Shown one piece after another: positions 17,299 to 25,396 of a stretch of 36,548 bases of DNA. The DNA comes from Bacteroidales bacterium (GTDB lineage: Bacteria; Bacteroidota; Bacteroidia; Bacteroidales; UBA1715): assembly GCA_027858745.1 (NCBI GenBank), contig JAQICB010000125.1, forward strand, positions 1 to 36,548, in the 5' to 3' direction. A program made the translations under genes and the position numbers. Position 1 is the stretch's first letter. The number at the start of each line of letters is the position of its first letter. The notes beneath the pieces are model-generated. The model saw nothing but the letters and a program-made list of their open reading frames with translations. It ran no database searches and had not been told where the DNA came from.

Positions 17299-18563
17299 TT
17301 CTTTCCGGCAGTATTATTATTGTATCTATATTTTTTTCCGCCTTTTTTTCTGGAATTGAAATAGCCTTTTTTAGTTCCAATAAATTAAAAATAGAAATTG
17401 ATTCCCAAAAAGGTAAACTATCGGCTTTTATCATCTCATTTTTTCTTCGAAATTCGAATATGTTTGTTACCACATTACTTATTGGAAACAATATTGCATT
17501 AGTTATATATGGGATACTAACAGCCGCAATTCTCGATCCTATTTTGCAACAATTTATTTCGGTTGAGGTTGTGGTAATGCTCATCCAAACCATCTTGTCG
17601 ACATTGCTAATAATATTTACTGCCGAATTTTTGCCGAAAGACATCTTCCGAGTTTATGCAAACACGACATTAACCATATTTGCAGTTCCGGCCTTTGTTA
17701 TGTTTATATTATTGTCACCAATTTCTGTTATTGCGACTGTTTTGTCTCGAATTTTTTTGTTGTTTTCCAATATTAAAAAGGATGAGTACAAAAATTTTAT
17801 AGTATTTGGGAAAGTCGATTTAGTTCATTTCTTGACAAATGATGCAAAAGACTCGAATCCTGCTGTATATGATAAAAATAATTTTAAGATTTTTTTGAAT
17901 GCATTAGAATTTTCTTCCGTTAAATTACGTGAATGTGTAAAACCCCGAACCGAACTGATTGCAGTAAGTGTGAGCGATTCTATTGAAAATACTATCCCCT
18001 TATTTGTTGAGTCAGGATATTCTAAAATTCTTGTTTTTTCTGAATCTATTGATAATATCATCGGATATATTCATTCGTCCGATATATTACAAAATCCGGC
18101 TTCTATTCAGGAAATATTACGCGACACGCCGTGCGTACCCGAAACAATGAGTGCAAAAAAAATGTTGACTCAATTTATTAATGAAAAACTAAGTGTTGCG
18201 GTGGTTGTCGATGAGTTTGGGGGAACAGCAGGTATTGTTACTGTAGAAGATATTATTGAAGAAATTTTTGGTGAAATTAGAGACGAGCATGACCTTGTTG
18301 ATCTTGTAGAGCGTAAGATTAATGATTCTGAATATATATTTTCGGGCAGACAAGAAATAGACTATTTGAATGAAACGTATAATCTTAATATTAGTGAATC
18401 TGAAGAATATGAAACTCTCGCAGGATTCTTTTTGCATCATCACGAAAAGTTCCCAGTTGTTAATTCATCAATTAATATCGAAAACCTTAAATTAAGCATC
18501 TTAAAAATCACCGGAACGCGCATAGAGCTTATGCATGTAAAAATATTACAAGATACTCATTAG
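17295..18563 (+). CDS. CNNM/HlyC-CorC family membrane protein with CBS pair
   Basis: A 422-residue protein annotated in many genomes as hemolysin-like, better described as a CNNM-type (DUF21) divalent-cation transport protein. The DUF21 membrane domain (about residues 1-170) has several helices and the ILSGSIIIVSIFFSAFFSGIEIAFFS-type start. A CBS pair follows at about 216-335 (VKPRTELIAVS, ILVFSESIDNIIGYIHSSDIL, VVVDEFGGTAGIVTVEDIIEEIFGEI). The CorC_HlyC domain ends the protein (about 345-420). Magnesium or cobalt handling is the likely role. It is tightly coupled to the small membrane protein upstream. Confidence 0.9.
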   Translation: MILSGSIIIVSIFFSAFFSGIEIAFFSSNKLKIEIDSQKGKLSAFIISFFLRNSNMFVTTLLIGNNIALVIYGILTAAILDPILQQFISVEVVVMLIQTILSTLLIIFTAEFLPKDIFRVYANTTLTIFAVPAFVMFILLSPISVIATVLSRIFLLFSNIKKDEYKNFIVFGKVDLVHFLTNDAKDSNPAVYDKNNFKIFLNALEFSSVKLRECVKPRTELIAVSVSDSIENTIPLFVESGYSKILVFSESIDNIIGYIHSSDILQNPASIQEILRDTPCVPETMSAKKMLTQFINEKLSVAVVVDEFGGTAGIVTVEDIIEEIFGEIRDEHDLVDLVERKINDSEYIFSGRQEIDYLNETYNLNISESEEYETLAGFFLHHHEKFPVVNSSINIENLKLSILKITGTRIELMHVKILQDTH

Positions 18564-18579
18564 ATTTTCGTATTTTTTA

Positions 18580-18587
18580 TATCTTTG
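18580..18587 (+). promoter_or_regulatory. Candidate -7 element upstream of ppiD-like gene
   Basis: TATCTTTG, an exact TANNTTTG, 45 nt upstream of the ATG. No -33 TTTG is at a suitable distance. It may give the foldase gene an extra transcript in addition to read-through from the envelope cluster. Confidence 0.4.
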
Positions 18588-18632
18588 TGCATTCAAGAAA
18601 TCAATCTCAAAAACATATTAATTTAATCAATA

Positions 18633-20756
18633 ATGTCAACAATACAAAAATTAAGAAGTAAAACAGGTTTAATTACCATTTTTATTGGAGCGGCTCTTTT
18701 AGCATTTGTTGTAACCGGACTCGATCCGCAGATGTTTTCCTCAATAACGGGAAATCAAAATGTAATAGCTGAAATTAACGGTAAAGAATATCCGTACGAA
18801 TCATATGCAAAAGTATTGAATCGTTTACAGAGCAATCTTGACCCCAATTCTTCGGAAATACAAAAAGAGGCTGTATATCCTCGTGCATGGGATGCTTTTG
18901 TGGCTCGTCATGTATACGATGATATTTATCATGAAATTGGATTGGGAGTGTTTAATCCGTGGTTAAATATTATTGGCGTTTCACAAACAGAGTTCGAAGA
19001 TATTATGGTTGGTGAAAATATTGCCCCCGAAGTGCGAAATGCGGAGATATTTAAAAATCCTCAAACCAATCAATTCGATAAAGAAATTTTGATTAATACA
19101 CTTTCTAATCTAAGCCAGATTCGTGATGAATATCCGGAATTTTATATGCAATGGCTTGATTTTGAGACCGGAATGCATCAAAAATTGCTTGAAACCAAAT
19201 TAAATAATTTGGTCGCGAAGTCTTTTTATCCTACAGCTTTAGAAGTGGAAATGCAGATTGCTGAAAAGTCGGAAAAAGTTGATTTTGAGGCGGTGAAAAT
19301 CGAGTATTTTTCTATTTCCGATTCTTTATTCACGGTGAGTGATTCTGAAATTAAAGATTATTTCGATAAACATAAGCACGAAGAGCAGTATCAACAAGAA
19401 CAAAGTGTTAGTTTTGATTATGTTACTTTTCCTATTCAACCCACTCAAGAAGATGTTGAGAATACTAAACAAAACGTTGCTGATTTGCGTGAAGGCTTTA
19501 TTAAAACACAAAAAGAAAGAAGCTTTTTAAATGTTAATTCAGACATAAAATTCAATCCTCAATATTCGAAACCGGGAGAATTGTCGGAAGGTATAGATGA
19601 ATTTGCTTTTTCTCAAGAAGAAGACAGTGTGACCGATGTGTATTTTGAGACGAATATGTACAAAATTGCAAAAATTTCTGACATAGCATATGCTGCCGAT
19701 TCTGCACGTGTTCGCCATATTTTACTAACAGGACAGGATGCTATGACGGTTGCTGATAGTTTAAAAACCTTGTTGGAAGAGGGAAATGCAAATTTCACTG
19801 AATTAGTTCGCAAACATTCTGCTGACAGTGCATCAATTCCTAATGGCGGAGTGTATGATTGGTTTACAGAAGGGCAAATGGTACAGGCTTTCCAAGATAG
19901 TAGTTTCTTCGGTGAGGTTGGTGAATATTATCTTGCTCCCACACAATTTGGTGTGCATATTATAGAGGTCTTAAATCAAGGTCCAAAGTCTAAACGCGTA
20001 CAGGTTCAATTTTTAGCTCGTGAAGTAATATATTCATCTGAGACCCGAAAAGATGTATATAGTAAAGCACGCTATTTTGCTTCGGAAAATGTATCAATTG
20101 AGCAATTTAATCAATCAGTAATTGATAATCCCGAAATTGCAAAACGAACAGCAGTGAAAATAGATCCAAATCAACGGTATGTGCCTGGTTTGGAAGATTC
20201 ACGAGATGTTATTAGATGGGCATATGAAAGTCGAGAAAATGCCGGTCAAGTATCTAATATCTTTAATTGTGGAGATGCATTTGTAGTTGCTGTTGTAACC
20301 GATGTGTATAAAGAAGGTGTTGTGGCTCTTGATGAAGTAAAAGATGATATTACACAAATTTTATTGCACGGTAAGAAAACAGAGTATGTGGCCAAAAAAA
20401 TAGCAGCTCTCCCTGAATCTGCATCTATAGACCAAATAGCAGCTGAATTTAAATTAAAACCGGTACCTGTTAAAGATGTGACATTTGCACAGAATGCTGC
20501 TGCAGGAATTGGTACCGAACCGAAAGTGATTGCAACAGCAACACAATTGGAGTCGGGAACTATTTCGGAACCTATTGAGGGTAGTCGGGCTATATTTGTC
20601 GTAAGTGTGACCAGCAAAACGGAAAACACATCTCTTAACCCTGATCAAGAAAAGCAAATGATAATCTCGTCTCGTCGAATGATAATTATTAATTCATTAT
20701 TCGATTATTTAAAAGAAAAGGCTGATATTGAAGATAATCGAATGCGATTTTTATAA
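18633..20756 (+). CDS. PpiD-type peptidylprolyl isomerase/foldase
   Basis: A 707-residue inner-membrane-anchored periplasmic chaperone. A single N-terminal membrane helix (TGLITIFIGAALLAFVVTGL, from about residue 11) is followed by a SurA_N-like chaperone region (NVIAEINGKEYPYESYAKVLNRLQ). A parvulin domain lies at about 357-450 (ARVRHILLTGQ, FTELVRKHSADSASIPNGGVYDWFTEGQMVQAF, YYLAPTQFGVHIIEV). A further C-terminal region ends in DYLKEKADIEDNRMRFL. It should help outer-membrane proteins fold as they leave Sec. It is the last gene of the cluster and a strong terminator follows. Confidence 0.92.
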   Translation: MSTIQKLRSKTGLITIFIGAALLAFVVTGLDPQMFSSITGNQNVIAEINGKEYPYESYAKVLNRLQSNLDPNSSEIQKEAVYPRAWDAFVARHVYDDIYHEIGLGVFNPWLNIIGVSQTEFEDIMVGENIAPEVRNAEIFKNPQTNQFDKEILINTLSNLSQIRDEYPEFYMQWLDFETGMHQKLLETKLNNLVAKSFYPTALEVEMQIAEKSEKVDFEAVKIEYFSISDSLFTVSDSEIKDYFDKHKHEEQYQQEQSVSFDYVTFPIQPTQEDVENTKQNVADLREGFIKTQKERSFLNVNSDIKFNPQYSKPGELSEGIDEFAFSQEEDSVTDVYFETNMYKIAKISDIAYAADSARVRHILLTGQDAMTVADSLKTLLEEGNANFTELVRKHSADSASIPNGGVYDWFTEGQMVQAFQDSSFFGEVGEYYLAPTQFGVHIIEVLNQGPKSKRVQVQFLAREVIYSSETRKDVYSKARYFASENVSIEQFNQSVIDNPEIAKRTAVKIDPNQRYVPGLEDSRDVIRWAYESRENAGQVSNIFNCGDAFVVAVVTDVYKEGVVALDEVKDDITQILLHGKKTEYVAKKIAALPESASIDQIAAEFKLKPVPVKDVTFAQNAAAGIGTEPKVIATATQLESGTISEPIEGSRAIFVVSVTSKTENTSLNPDQEKQMIISSRRMIIINSLFDYLKEKADIEDNRMRFL

Positions 20757-20777
20757 AAAAAATATTTTATAATATTG

Positions 20778-20807
20778 AAACCTGTCATGAAAGTGGCAGG
20801 TTTTTTT
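20778..20807 (+). terminator. Rho-independent terminator after the ppiD-like gene
   Basis: A stem of AAACCTGTC (20778-20786) pairs with GGCAGGTTT (20795-20803), nine pairs including one G-T, across an 8-nt loop, and runs into a T7 tract. This is the clearest terminator in the window. It separates the envelope cluster from the histidine kinase operon. Confidence 0.88.
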
Positions 20808-20925
20808 ATATATGCAAGGACGAAATAAAGGGTTGTCAGTTGCTTGCCTGTTATATATAGTATAAAGAATGTGCACGAAAACTATTAATTATTCGTTTGT
20901 TGTTCAATAAAATGTTCTCAGTAGT

Positions 20926-22194
20926 TTGACAAGTACGCAAATTATCTTATTTTTTGAAATATTAAAAAGATGTATTGTGCCCAATTTTCTCCAACATACG
21001 CAGATATCAGATACTGATGAGATTTTCAATAATTGCGGTGTCCCTATTTGGTACGAAGATGCATCTGAATTGTATTCAGAATTGACTCATATTGAAAATA
21101 CTTTCGGGTCTATTCCGCAATATATTAAATATCATCCCCACATTATTCCGCAATTAATCGATACCATTAAAATAATTGAAGTAAACAACGATGCCCTTTC
21201 ATTTTTTAATGCCGAAAAAAAAGAATTATGTCAAGGTATTCGCAATTATTTTAATAATGAAACATATAATCGTTTCTTTCAAATGATTATGCATTTATAT
21301 GCAGGGAATCTTTCATATACCTATATAACATCGAAATTTTCGAAAAAAGGCAGAAAGTTCATTACTCAAGTAACAGTTACAATTCCCGAAAAATACAGAC
21401 ATAACTGGTCGCGTATGATTGTGACTGAAATGGATGTCTCGCATTTTATTAAAAGTGAGGTGCAGCTTAAACGAAAACTCGAATCGTATGAGCAAATAAT
21501 TGACAATAAAAATAATTTTGCGTCTATTGTTTCGCACGAACTTAAAAATCCTTTTAATACGATATTAGGTTTTTCTGATTTGTTGTTAGCTAATTTTAAG
21601 TCGTTATCCTCAAAAAAAATATTTGAGTTTATTCAATATATTCATGAGTCTGCACACCAAAGTTATCAATTGTTTGATAATTTGCTCGAATGGACAAGTA
21701 GTAATATTTTTCAAGCTTCGAGACGTTTCTGTGTAGTTCAAGATATAGTTGATGATGTTTTGAATACGGTAAAAATGGCATGTGTATCCAAAGAAATTCT
21801 TATAGAGAAAAGTATTCCTGAAGAACAAAGAGTATTTGCCGATGTCAATATGCTTTCGTTTGTATTACGAAATGTTATTACGAACTCTATTAAATTTTCA
21901 TATTCAAAATCGAGTATATCAATCACATCGTATACCAGAGATGCTCAGGTATATATTGAGGTCGAAGATTCCGGAATAGGAATGGATGCCGACACGCAAG
22001 GCTCATTATTTGTAGATGATGATGCTGTTCAATCTCGGAAAGGCGTTTGTGACGAATCGGGCACCGGTATAGGTTTGCAGCTTTGTAAAAGATTTATGGA
22101 AAAACAGTCAGGAAAAATTATATTTGATACCCGGCCACATAAAGGTACAAAAGTGACTCTTATACTTCCCGAAAAAGAACGCATATATGTCTAA
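20926..22194 (+). CDS. PAS-domain sensor histidine kinase
   Basis: A 422-residue kinase with no membrane segment, so it senses a cytoplasmic signal. The N-terminal PAS-like part (about residues 35-180) has the VPIWYEDASELYSELTHI and VNNDALSFFNAEKKEL pattern. The dimerisation/phospho-acceptor helix contains FASIVSHELKNPFNTILGFSDLL, with H204 as the phosphorylated histidine. The ATPase domain has the N-box (NVITNSIKFSY), G1 (DSGIGMD) and G2 (GTGIGLQLCKRFME). The first plausible start is TTG at 20926; no in-frame ATG occurs near the N-terminus. No response regulator is nearby. It overlaps the next gene by 8 nt. Confidence 0.9.
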   Translation: MTSTQIILFFEILKRCIVPNFLQHTQISDTDEIFNNCGVPIWYEDASELYSELTHIENTFGSIPQYIKYHPHIIPQLIDTIKIIEVNNDALSFFNAEKKELCQGIRNYFNNETYNRFFQMIMHLYAGNLSYTYITSKFSKKGRKFITQVTVTIPEKYRHNWSRMIVTEMDVSHFIKSEVQLKRKLESYEQIIDNKNNFASIVSHELKNPFNTILGFSDLLLANFKSLSSKKIFEFIQYIHESAHQSYQLFDNLLEWTSSNIFQASRRFCVVQDIVDDVLNTVKMACVSKEILIEKSIPEEQRVFADVNMLSFVLRNVITNSIKFSYSKSSISITSYTRDAQVYIEVEDSGIGMDADTQGSLFVDDDAVQSRKGVCDESGTGIGLQLCKRFMEKQSGKIIFDTRPHKGTKVTLILPEKERIYV

Positions 22195-22621
22195 AGATTC
22201 TCACCGTGCTCAATTAAAAATTACTGCTTTCATCAATCGTCATCATGTGTTAACGCTTGCAACTACTGTTGAAAATATACCCTGGTGTGCTCATTGTTTC
22301 TATGTTTTTGATGAAGAAGCACGCAGTTTTTATGTGTTGAGTGACGAAAAAACAATGCATGCGCAGCAAGTGTCTCAAAATAATAAGGTGTCAGGAGCTA
22401 TTGTTTTAGAGAGTCGAACCGTAGGAAAGCTGCAGGGGCTTCAGTTTCAAGGCACAATGCATGAATGCACCGGAAAAGCCCTGTCGCATGCAAAAAAAAT
22501 GTATATTAAGAGTTTTCCATATGCAATACTAACAAATACGACCGTTTGGAGTATACATATGGAATATGCAAAATACACCGATAATAGATTAGGATTTGGA
22601 ACAAAACTTATTTGGGAATAG
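22187..22621 (+). CDS. Pyridoxamine 5'-phosphate oxidase-like flavin-binding split-barrel protein
   Basis: A 144-residue protein resembling the YhbP/PPOX-like split barrel. The signature is an N-terminal helix, then HHVLTLATTVENIPWCAHCFYVFDEEARSFYVLSDEKTMHAQ, where the Thr/Ser-rich loop would bind the FMN phosphate, followed by VSGAIVLESRTVGKLQGLQFQG. Such proteins bind FMN, F420 or heme, and the ligand here is uncertain. The ATG overlaps the kinase stop (ATGTCTAA), and the 3' end overlaps the epimerase start by 26 nt, so the three are one operon. Confidence 0.8.
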   Translation: MSKDSHRAQLKITAFINRHHVLTLATTVENIPWCAHCFYVFDEEARSFYVLSDEKTMHAQQVSQNNKVSGAIVLESRTVGKLQGLQFQGTMHECTGKALSHAKKMYIKSFPYAILTNTTVWSIHMEYAKYTDNRLGFGTKLIWE

Positions 22622-23645
22622 GCCAATTGTTGTAACCGGTGCCTCCGGCTTGGTGGGAGCACATCTCTGCTTTTCTTTGCTTCGGCACGGATGTATTGTG
22701 CGAGCTGTTGTGCGAAATGAGCAATCACAGAAAAAGGCAGAATCTTTTTTTACTCTCTATGACCGTGAGTCTTTGCTCGATTCTCATATTACCTGGGTAT
22801 ATGCTGATGTTACTCATCCACTTGAAGTTGCTGAAGCGATTGAAGGAGCAGAATATGTATTTCATTGTGCTGGTTATGTGTCATTTAATTTATCTGATAT
22901 TTCAGAATTATATGAAATCAATACTATTGCCACTCGATATGTTGTGGATGCGTGTTTGAAATATGCCGTAAAAAAACTCTGTTATGTAAGTTCTATTGCT
23001 GCTCTTGGCACTCCGGCCGAACATGAATTGTTGGATGAAACAAGAGAATTTAATAAATCTCCACAACAATCGCCGTATGGATATTCTAAATATCATGGAG
23101 AACTGGAAGTTTGGCGAGGTATTGCTGAGGGCTTGCCTTCGGTAATTGTAAACCCGTCGGTCATAATTGGTCCGGGACAATGGTTTCAGAGTAGTGGGGA
23201 GCTTTTTTCCACCGTTTCGCAGGGTATGATGTTTTATACTTCGAGTGTGAGTGGTTATGTGAGTATTCACGATGTTGTTGATGCGATGATAACACTCATG
23301 AAGTCGGATGTGCAAAATGAACGATTTATTGTTTCGGCACAAGATATTGATATACGTACGGTTTTTAGTACCATAGCCGAAACCTTGAATGTGCGTAAGC
23401 CAACTGTTTTTATGCCTAAGCTTCTATTTAAGACCTTTGTGGTATTATATTCATGCTGTGTGCGATTAATCGGTAAAACACCACGCATCTCTCTTCAAAC
23501 AGTTGAAACCGCTTATTCTAAAATGTATATTGACAATTCAAAAATAAAAAAATATAGAGGCGAAGATTTTCGAGATGTGCTTCACGAACTTAAAACAACC
23601 GCCTTGTTTTTTGCACAGCACTGCGATTCATCATCAAAAAAGTAA
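22596..23645 (+). CDS. NAD-dependent epimerase/dehydratase (extended SDR)
   Basis: A 349-residue extended short-chain dehydrogenase. It has the nucleotide-binding GASGLVG (about residues 15-21), the strand VYADVTHPLEVAEAIEGAEYVFHCAG, the catalytic Ser region YVSSIAALGTP and the YGYSK catalytic Tyr-Lys pair near 160. The substrate-recognition half (FMPKLLFKTFVVLYSCCVRLIG) is more hydrophobic than in sugar epimerases. A 3-beta-hydroxysteroid-dehydrogenase or dihydroflavonol-reductase-like substrate is therefore as likely as a nucleotide sugar. The start is TTG at 22596 inside the PPOX-like gene; no ATG gives a full Rossmann motif. Confidence 0.85.
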   Translation: MEQNLFGNRPIVVTGASGLVGAHLCFSLLRHGCIVRAVVRNEQSQKKAESFFTLYDRESLLDSHITWVYADVTHPLEVAEAIEGAEYVFHCAGYVSFNLSDISELYEINTIATRYVVDACLKYAVKKLCYVSSIAALGTPAEHELLDETREFNKSPQQSPYGYSKYHGELEVWRGIAEGLPSVIVNPSVIIGPGQWFQSSGELFSTVSQGMMFYTSSVSGYVSIHDVVDAMITLMKSDVQNERFIVSAQDIDIRTVFSTIAETLNVRKPTVFMPKLLFKTFVVLYSCCVRLIGKTPRISLQTVETAYSKMYIDNSKIKKYRGEDFRDVLHELKTTALFFAQHCDSSSKK

Positions 23646-23665
23646 AATAAACTATCATAAAATTT

Positions 23666-23693
23666 TTTGTTTTAACACTTTTTCCTAATTTTG
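23666..23693 (+). promoter_or_regulatory. Promoter of the DUF177-rpmF-plsX-fabH operon
   Basis: TTTG at 23666-23669, a 16-nt spacer, then TAATTTTG at 23686-23693, an exact TANNTTTG. The predicted start is about 11 nt ahead of the ATG at 23711, giving a very short leader. Confidence 0.6.
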
Positions 23694-23710
23694 CCACCTA
23701 AATTTTCTGT

Positions 23711-24232
23711 ATGAGCGGTCAAAACAAATTATATACGATACCCTTACAAAAGACAGAAAAAAGTGTGCAAGAGAGTGCATTTGTGATAAACACAGCGTTC
23801 ATTGAACAATATAATATAGAAGAGGTAGAGGATGCCAAGGTGACAATACATGTGATGGTGAAAAATCATAATTATATGCGCACGGCAGATCTTACAATGA
23901 AAGGCTCAGTTACAGTTTTGTGTGATAGATGTTTGGAGCCGTATGAAATGACGGTGAGGCATACAGAATCATTCATTATTAAAGTAGATGAATATGGTGA
24001 GATGGATAGTGACGATGAAAATGTGATTATTATTTCATCTGACGATATACAATTAGATATGAGTAATTTGTTTCGAGAAATGATAATTGTATCTTTGCCT
24101 CTTAAAAAAGTTCATCCCACAGATTTGTGTGATGCAAACATGGAAAAATATATTATATCGGATCAAAAAGTACAGAATAGTAACGAAATAGATTCCCGAT
24201 GGGAATCCTTGAAAAATTTGTTTGATAATTAA
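23711..24232 (+). CDS. DUF177 (YceD-like) protein
   Basis: A 173-residue homologue of YceD, which bacteria commonly encode directly before rpmF. In known cases it is linked to 23S rRNA accumulation. The family's CxxC knuckle is present in VLCDRCLEPYEM (about residues 74-85), followed by the acidic strand SFIIKVDEYGEMDSDDENVIIISSDDIQLDMSNLFREMIIVSLPLKKVH. The classical C-terminal cysteines of E. coli YceD are reduced here to a single one in DLCDANMEK. It sits 12 nt upstream of rpmF. Confidence 0.85.
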   Translation: MSGQNKLYTIPLQKTEKSVQESAFVINTAFIEQYNIEEVEDAKVTIHVMVKNHNYMRTADLTMKGSVTVLCDRCLEPYEMTVRHTESFIIKVDEYGEMDSDDENVIIISSDDIQLDMSNLFREMIIVSLPLKKVHPTDLCDANMEKYIISDQKVQNSNEIDSRWESLKNLFDN

Positions 24233-24244
24233 AATAATAATACA

Positions 24245-24436
24245 ATGGCACATCCAAAACGTAAAACGTCGAACGCTCGTAGAGATAAAAGACGTACGCA
24301 TTATAAAGCAGAAATGCCAACTTTAAGTAAATGCCCGGAAACAGGGACTATACATCGTCGTCATACTGCGTATGAATATGAGGGAAGCGTTTATTATAAC
24401 GGTAAACTTGTATTTACTAAGAACGAATCTGAATAG
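24245..24436 (+). CDS. rpmF: 50S ribosomal protein L32
   Basis: A 63-residue L32 with the conserved basic start MAHPKRKTSNARRDKRRTHYK. The zinc ribbon of many L32 proteins (two CxxC pairs) is missing: only C30 in KCPETG remains, and the usual second pair is replaced by YEYEGSVYY. This is the cysteine-poor form, which I recall from Flavobacteria as well, so it should not depend on zinc. It lies between the DUF177 gene and plsX, the standard bacterial order. Confidence 0.95.
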   Translation: MAHPKRKTSNARRDKRRTHYKAEMPTLSKCPETGTIHRRHTAYEYEGSVYYNGKLVFTKNESE

Positions 24437-24454
24437 TAAACAAAAATCAATAGC

Positions 24455-25396
24455 ATGAGAATTGGTATCGATGCTATGGGGGGTGATTATGCCCCTAAAG
24501 AAGCTGTTTTAGGTGCAGTCAGTGCAAGCAACGACTTGCAGAACAAGTGCTGTGTGGTGTTGTATGGTGATTCTGTGCAAATTGAGAGCATTCTTAAAGA
24601 GCAGAATTTTTCAGCAGACAGTATTGAGATTGTTCACACAACCGAAGTTATTGGTATGGGAGAACATCCTGCAAAATCTTTTCAACATAAAAAAGATTCA
24701 AGTATAACGGTTGGTTTCAGAGATTTATATTCAGGAAAAATTGATGCATTTACAAGTGCAGGTAATACCGGTGCAATGATGGTTGGTACGATGTACACAA
24801 TTAAATCAATCCCCGGAATTATGCGTCCGTGTATAACGAGTCCTATACCTAAAATTTCCGGAAGACCTCACGGAACATTACTCGATGTCGGATTAAATTC
24901 CGATTGCAAACCTGATGTGTTATACCAGTATGGTATTTTAGGTAATTTGTTTGCAAAATATTATCATGAAATTGAGTCACCGAAAGTATGTTTACTGAAT
25001 ATTGGTGAGGAAGAAGAAAAAGGTAATTTATTAACCAAAGCTACTTTTGAGCTTATGAAAGATGGAGTTCATTTCGATTTTCATGGAAATATTGAAAGTA
25101 ATGATTTATATACCGATATGGCAGATGTGATTGTTTGCGATGGTTTTACCGGTAATATCGTGCTTAAACTACTTGAATCTGTATATAAAATAACGCAACA
25201 ATTACAGTTTTCTCATTCATATTTAGACCTCTTTAACTACGAAAATCATGGCGGAACGCCGGTGTTAGGAGTGAATGCTCCTATAGTTATCGGACACGGT
25301 GCTTCAAATGCGGTCGCATTCAAAAATATGATTTTACAAACCTATCACATTACAAATTCTGATTTAACAAATAAAATTAAACAAGCTTTTCAATAA
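24455..25396 (+). CDS. plsX: Phosphate acyltransferase PlsX
   Basis: Makes acyl-phosphate from acyl-ACP for phospholipid synthesis; a soluble, peripherally membrane-bound enzyme. At 313 residues it has the normal size. The N-terminal IGIDAMGGDYAPKEAVLGAV, the FTSAGNTGAMMVGTM loop, LDVGLNSDCKPDVLYQYG and the C-terminal VIGHGASNAVAFKNMI motifs are all present. Its stop codon shares one base with the fabH ATG (TAATG), so the two are co-translated. This is the common rpmF-plsX-fabH arrangement. Confidence 0.96.
   Translation: MRIGIDAMGGDYAPKEAVLGAVSASNDLQNKCCVVLYGDSVQIESILKEQNFSADSIEIVHTTEVIGMGEHPAKSFQHKKDSSITVGFRDLYSGKIDAFTSAGNTGAMMVGTMYTIKSIPGIMRPCITSPIPKISGRPHGTLLDVGLNSDCKPDVLYQYGILGNLFAKYYHEIESPKVCLLNIGEEEEKGNLLTKATFELMKDGVHFDFHGNIESNDLYTDMADVIVCDGFTGNIVLKLLESVYKITQQLQFSHSYLDLFNYENHGGTPVLGVNAPIVIGHGASNAVAFKNMILQTYHITNSDLTNKIKQAFQ

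Noticed and set aside
17252-17644. 130-aa minus-strand ORF
   Set aside because: Antisense to the CNNM/CBS gene start; no recognisable domain.
20246-20629. 127-aa minus-strand ORF
   Set aside because: Antisense to the PpiD-type gene; low-complexity Ser/Thr/Val pattern from the complementary frame.
22908-23342. 144-aa minus-strand ORF
   Set aside because: Antisense to the epimerase; His/Arg/Thr-rich composition with no family resemblance.
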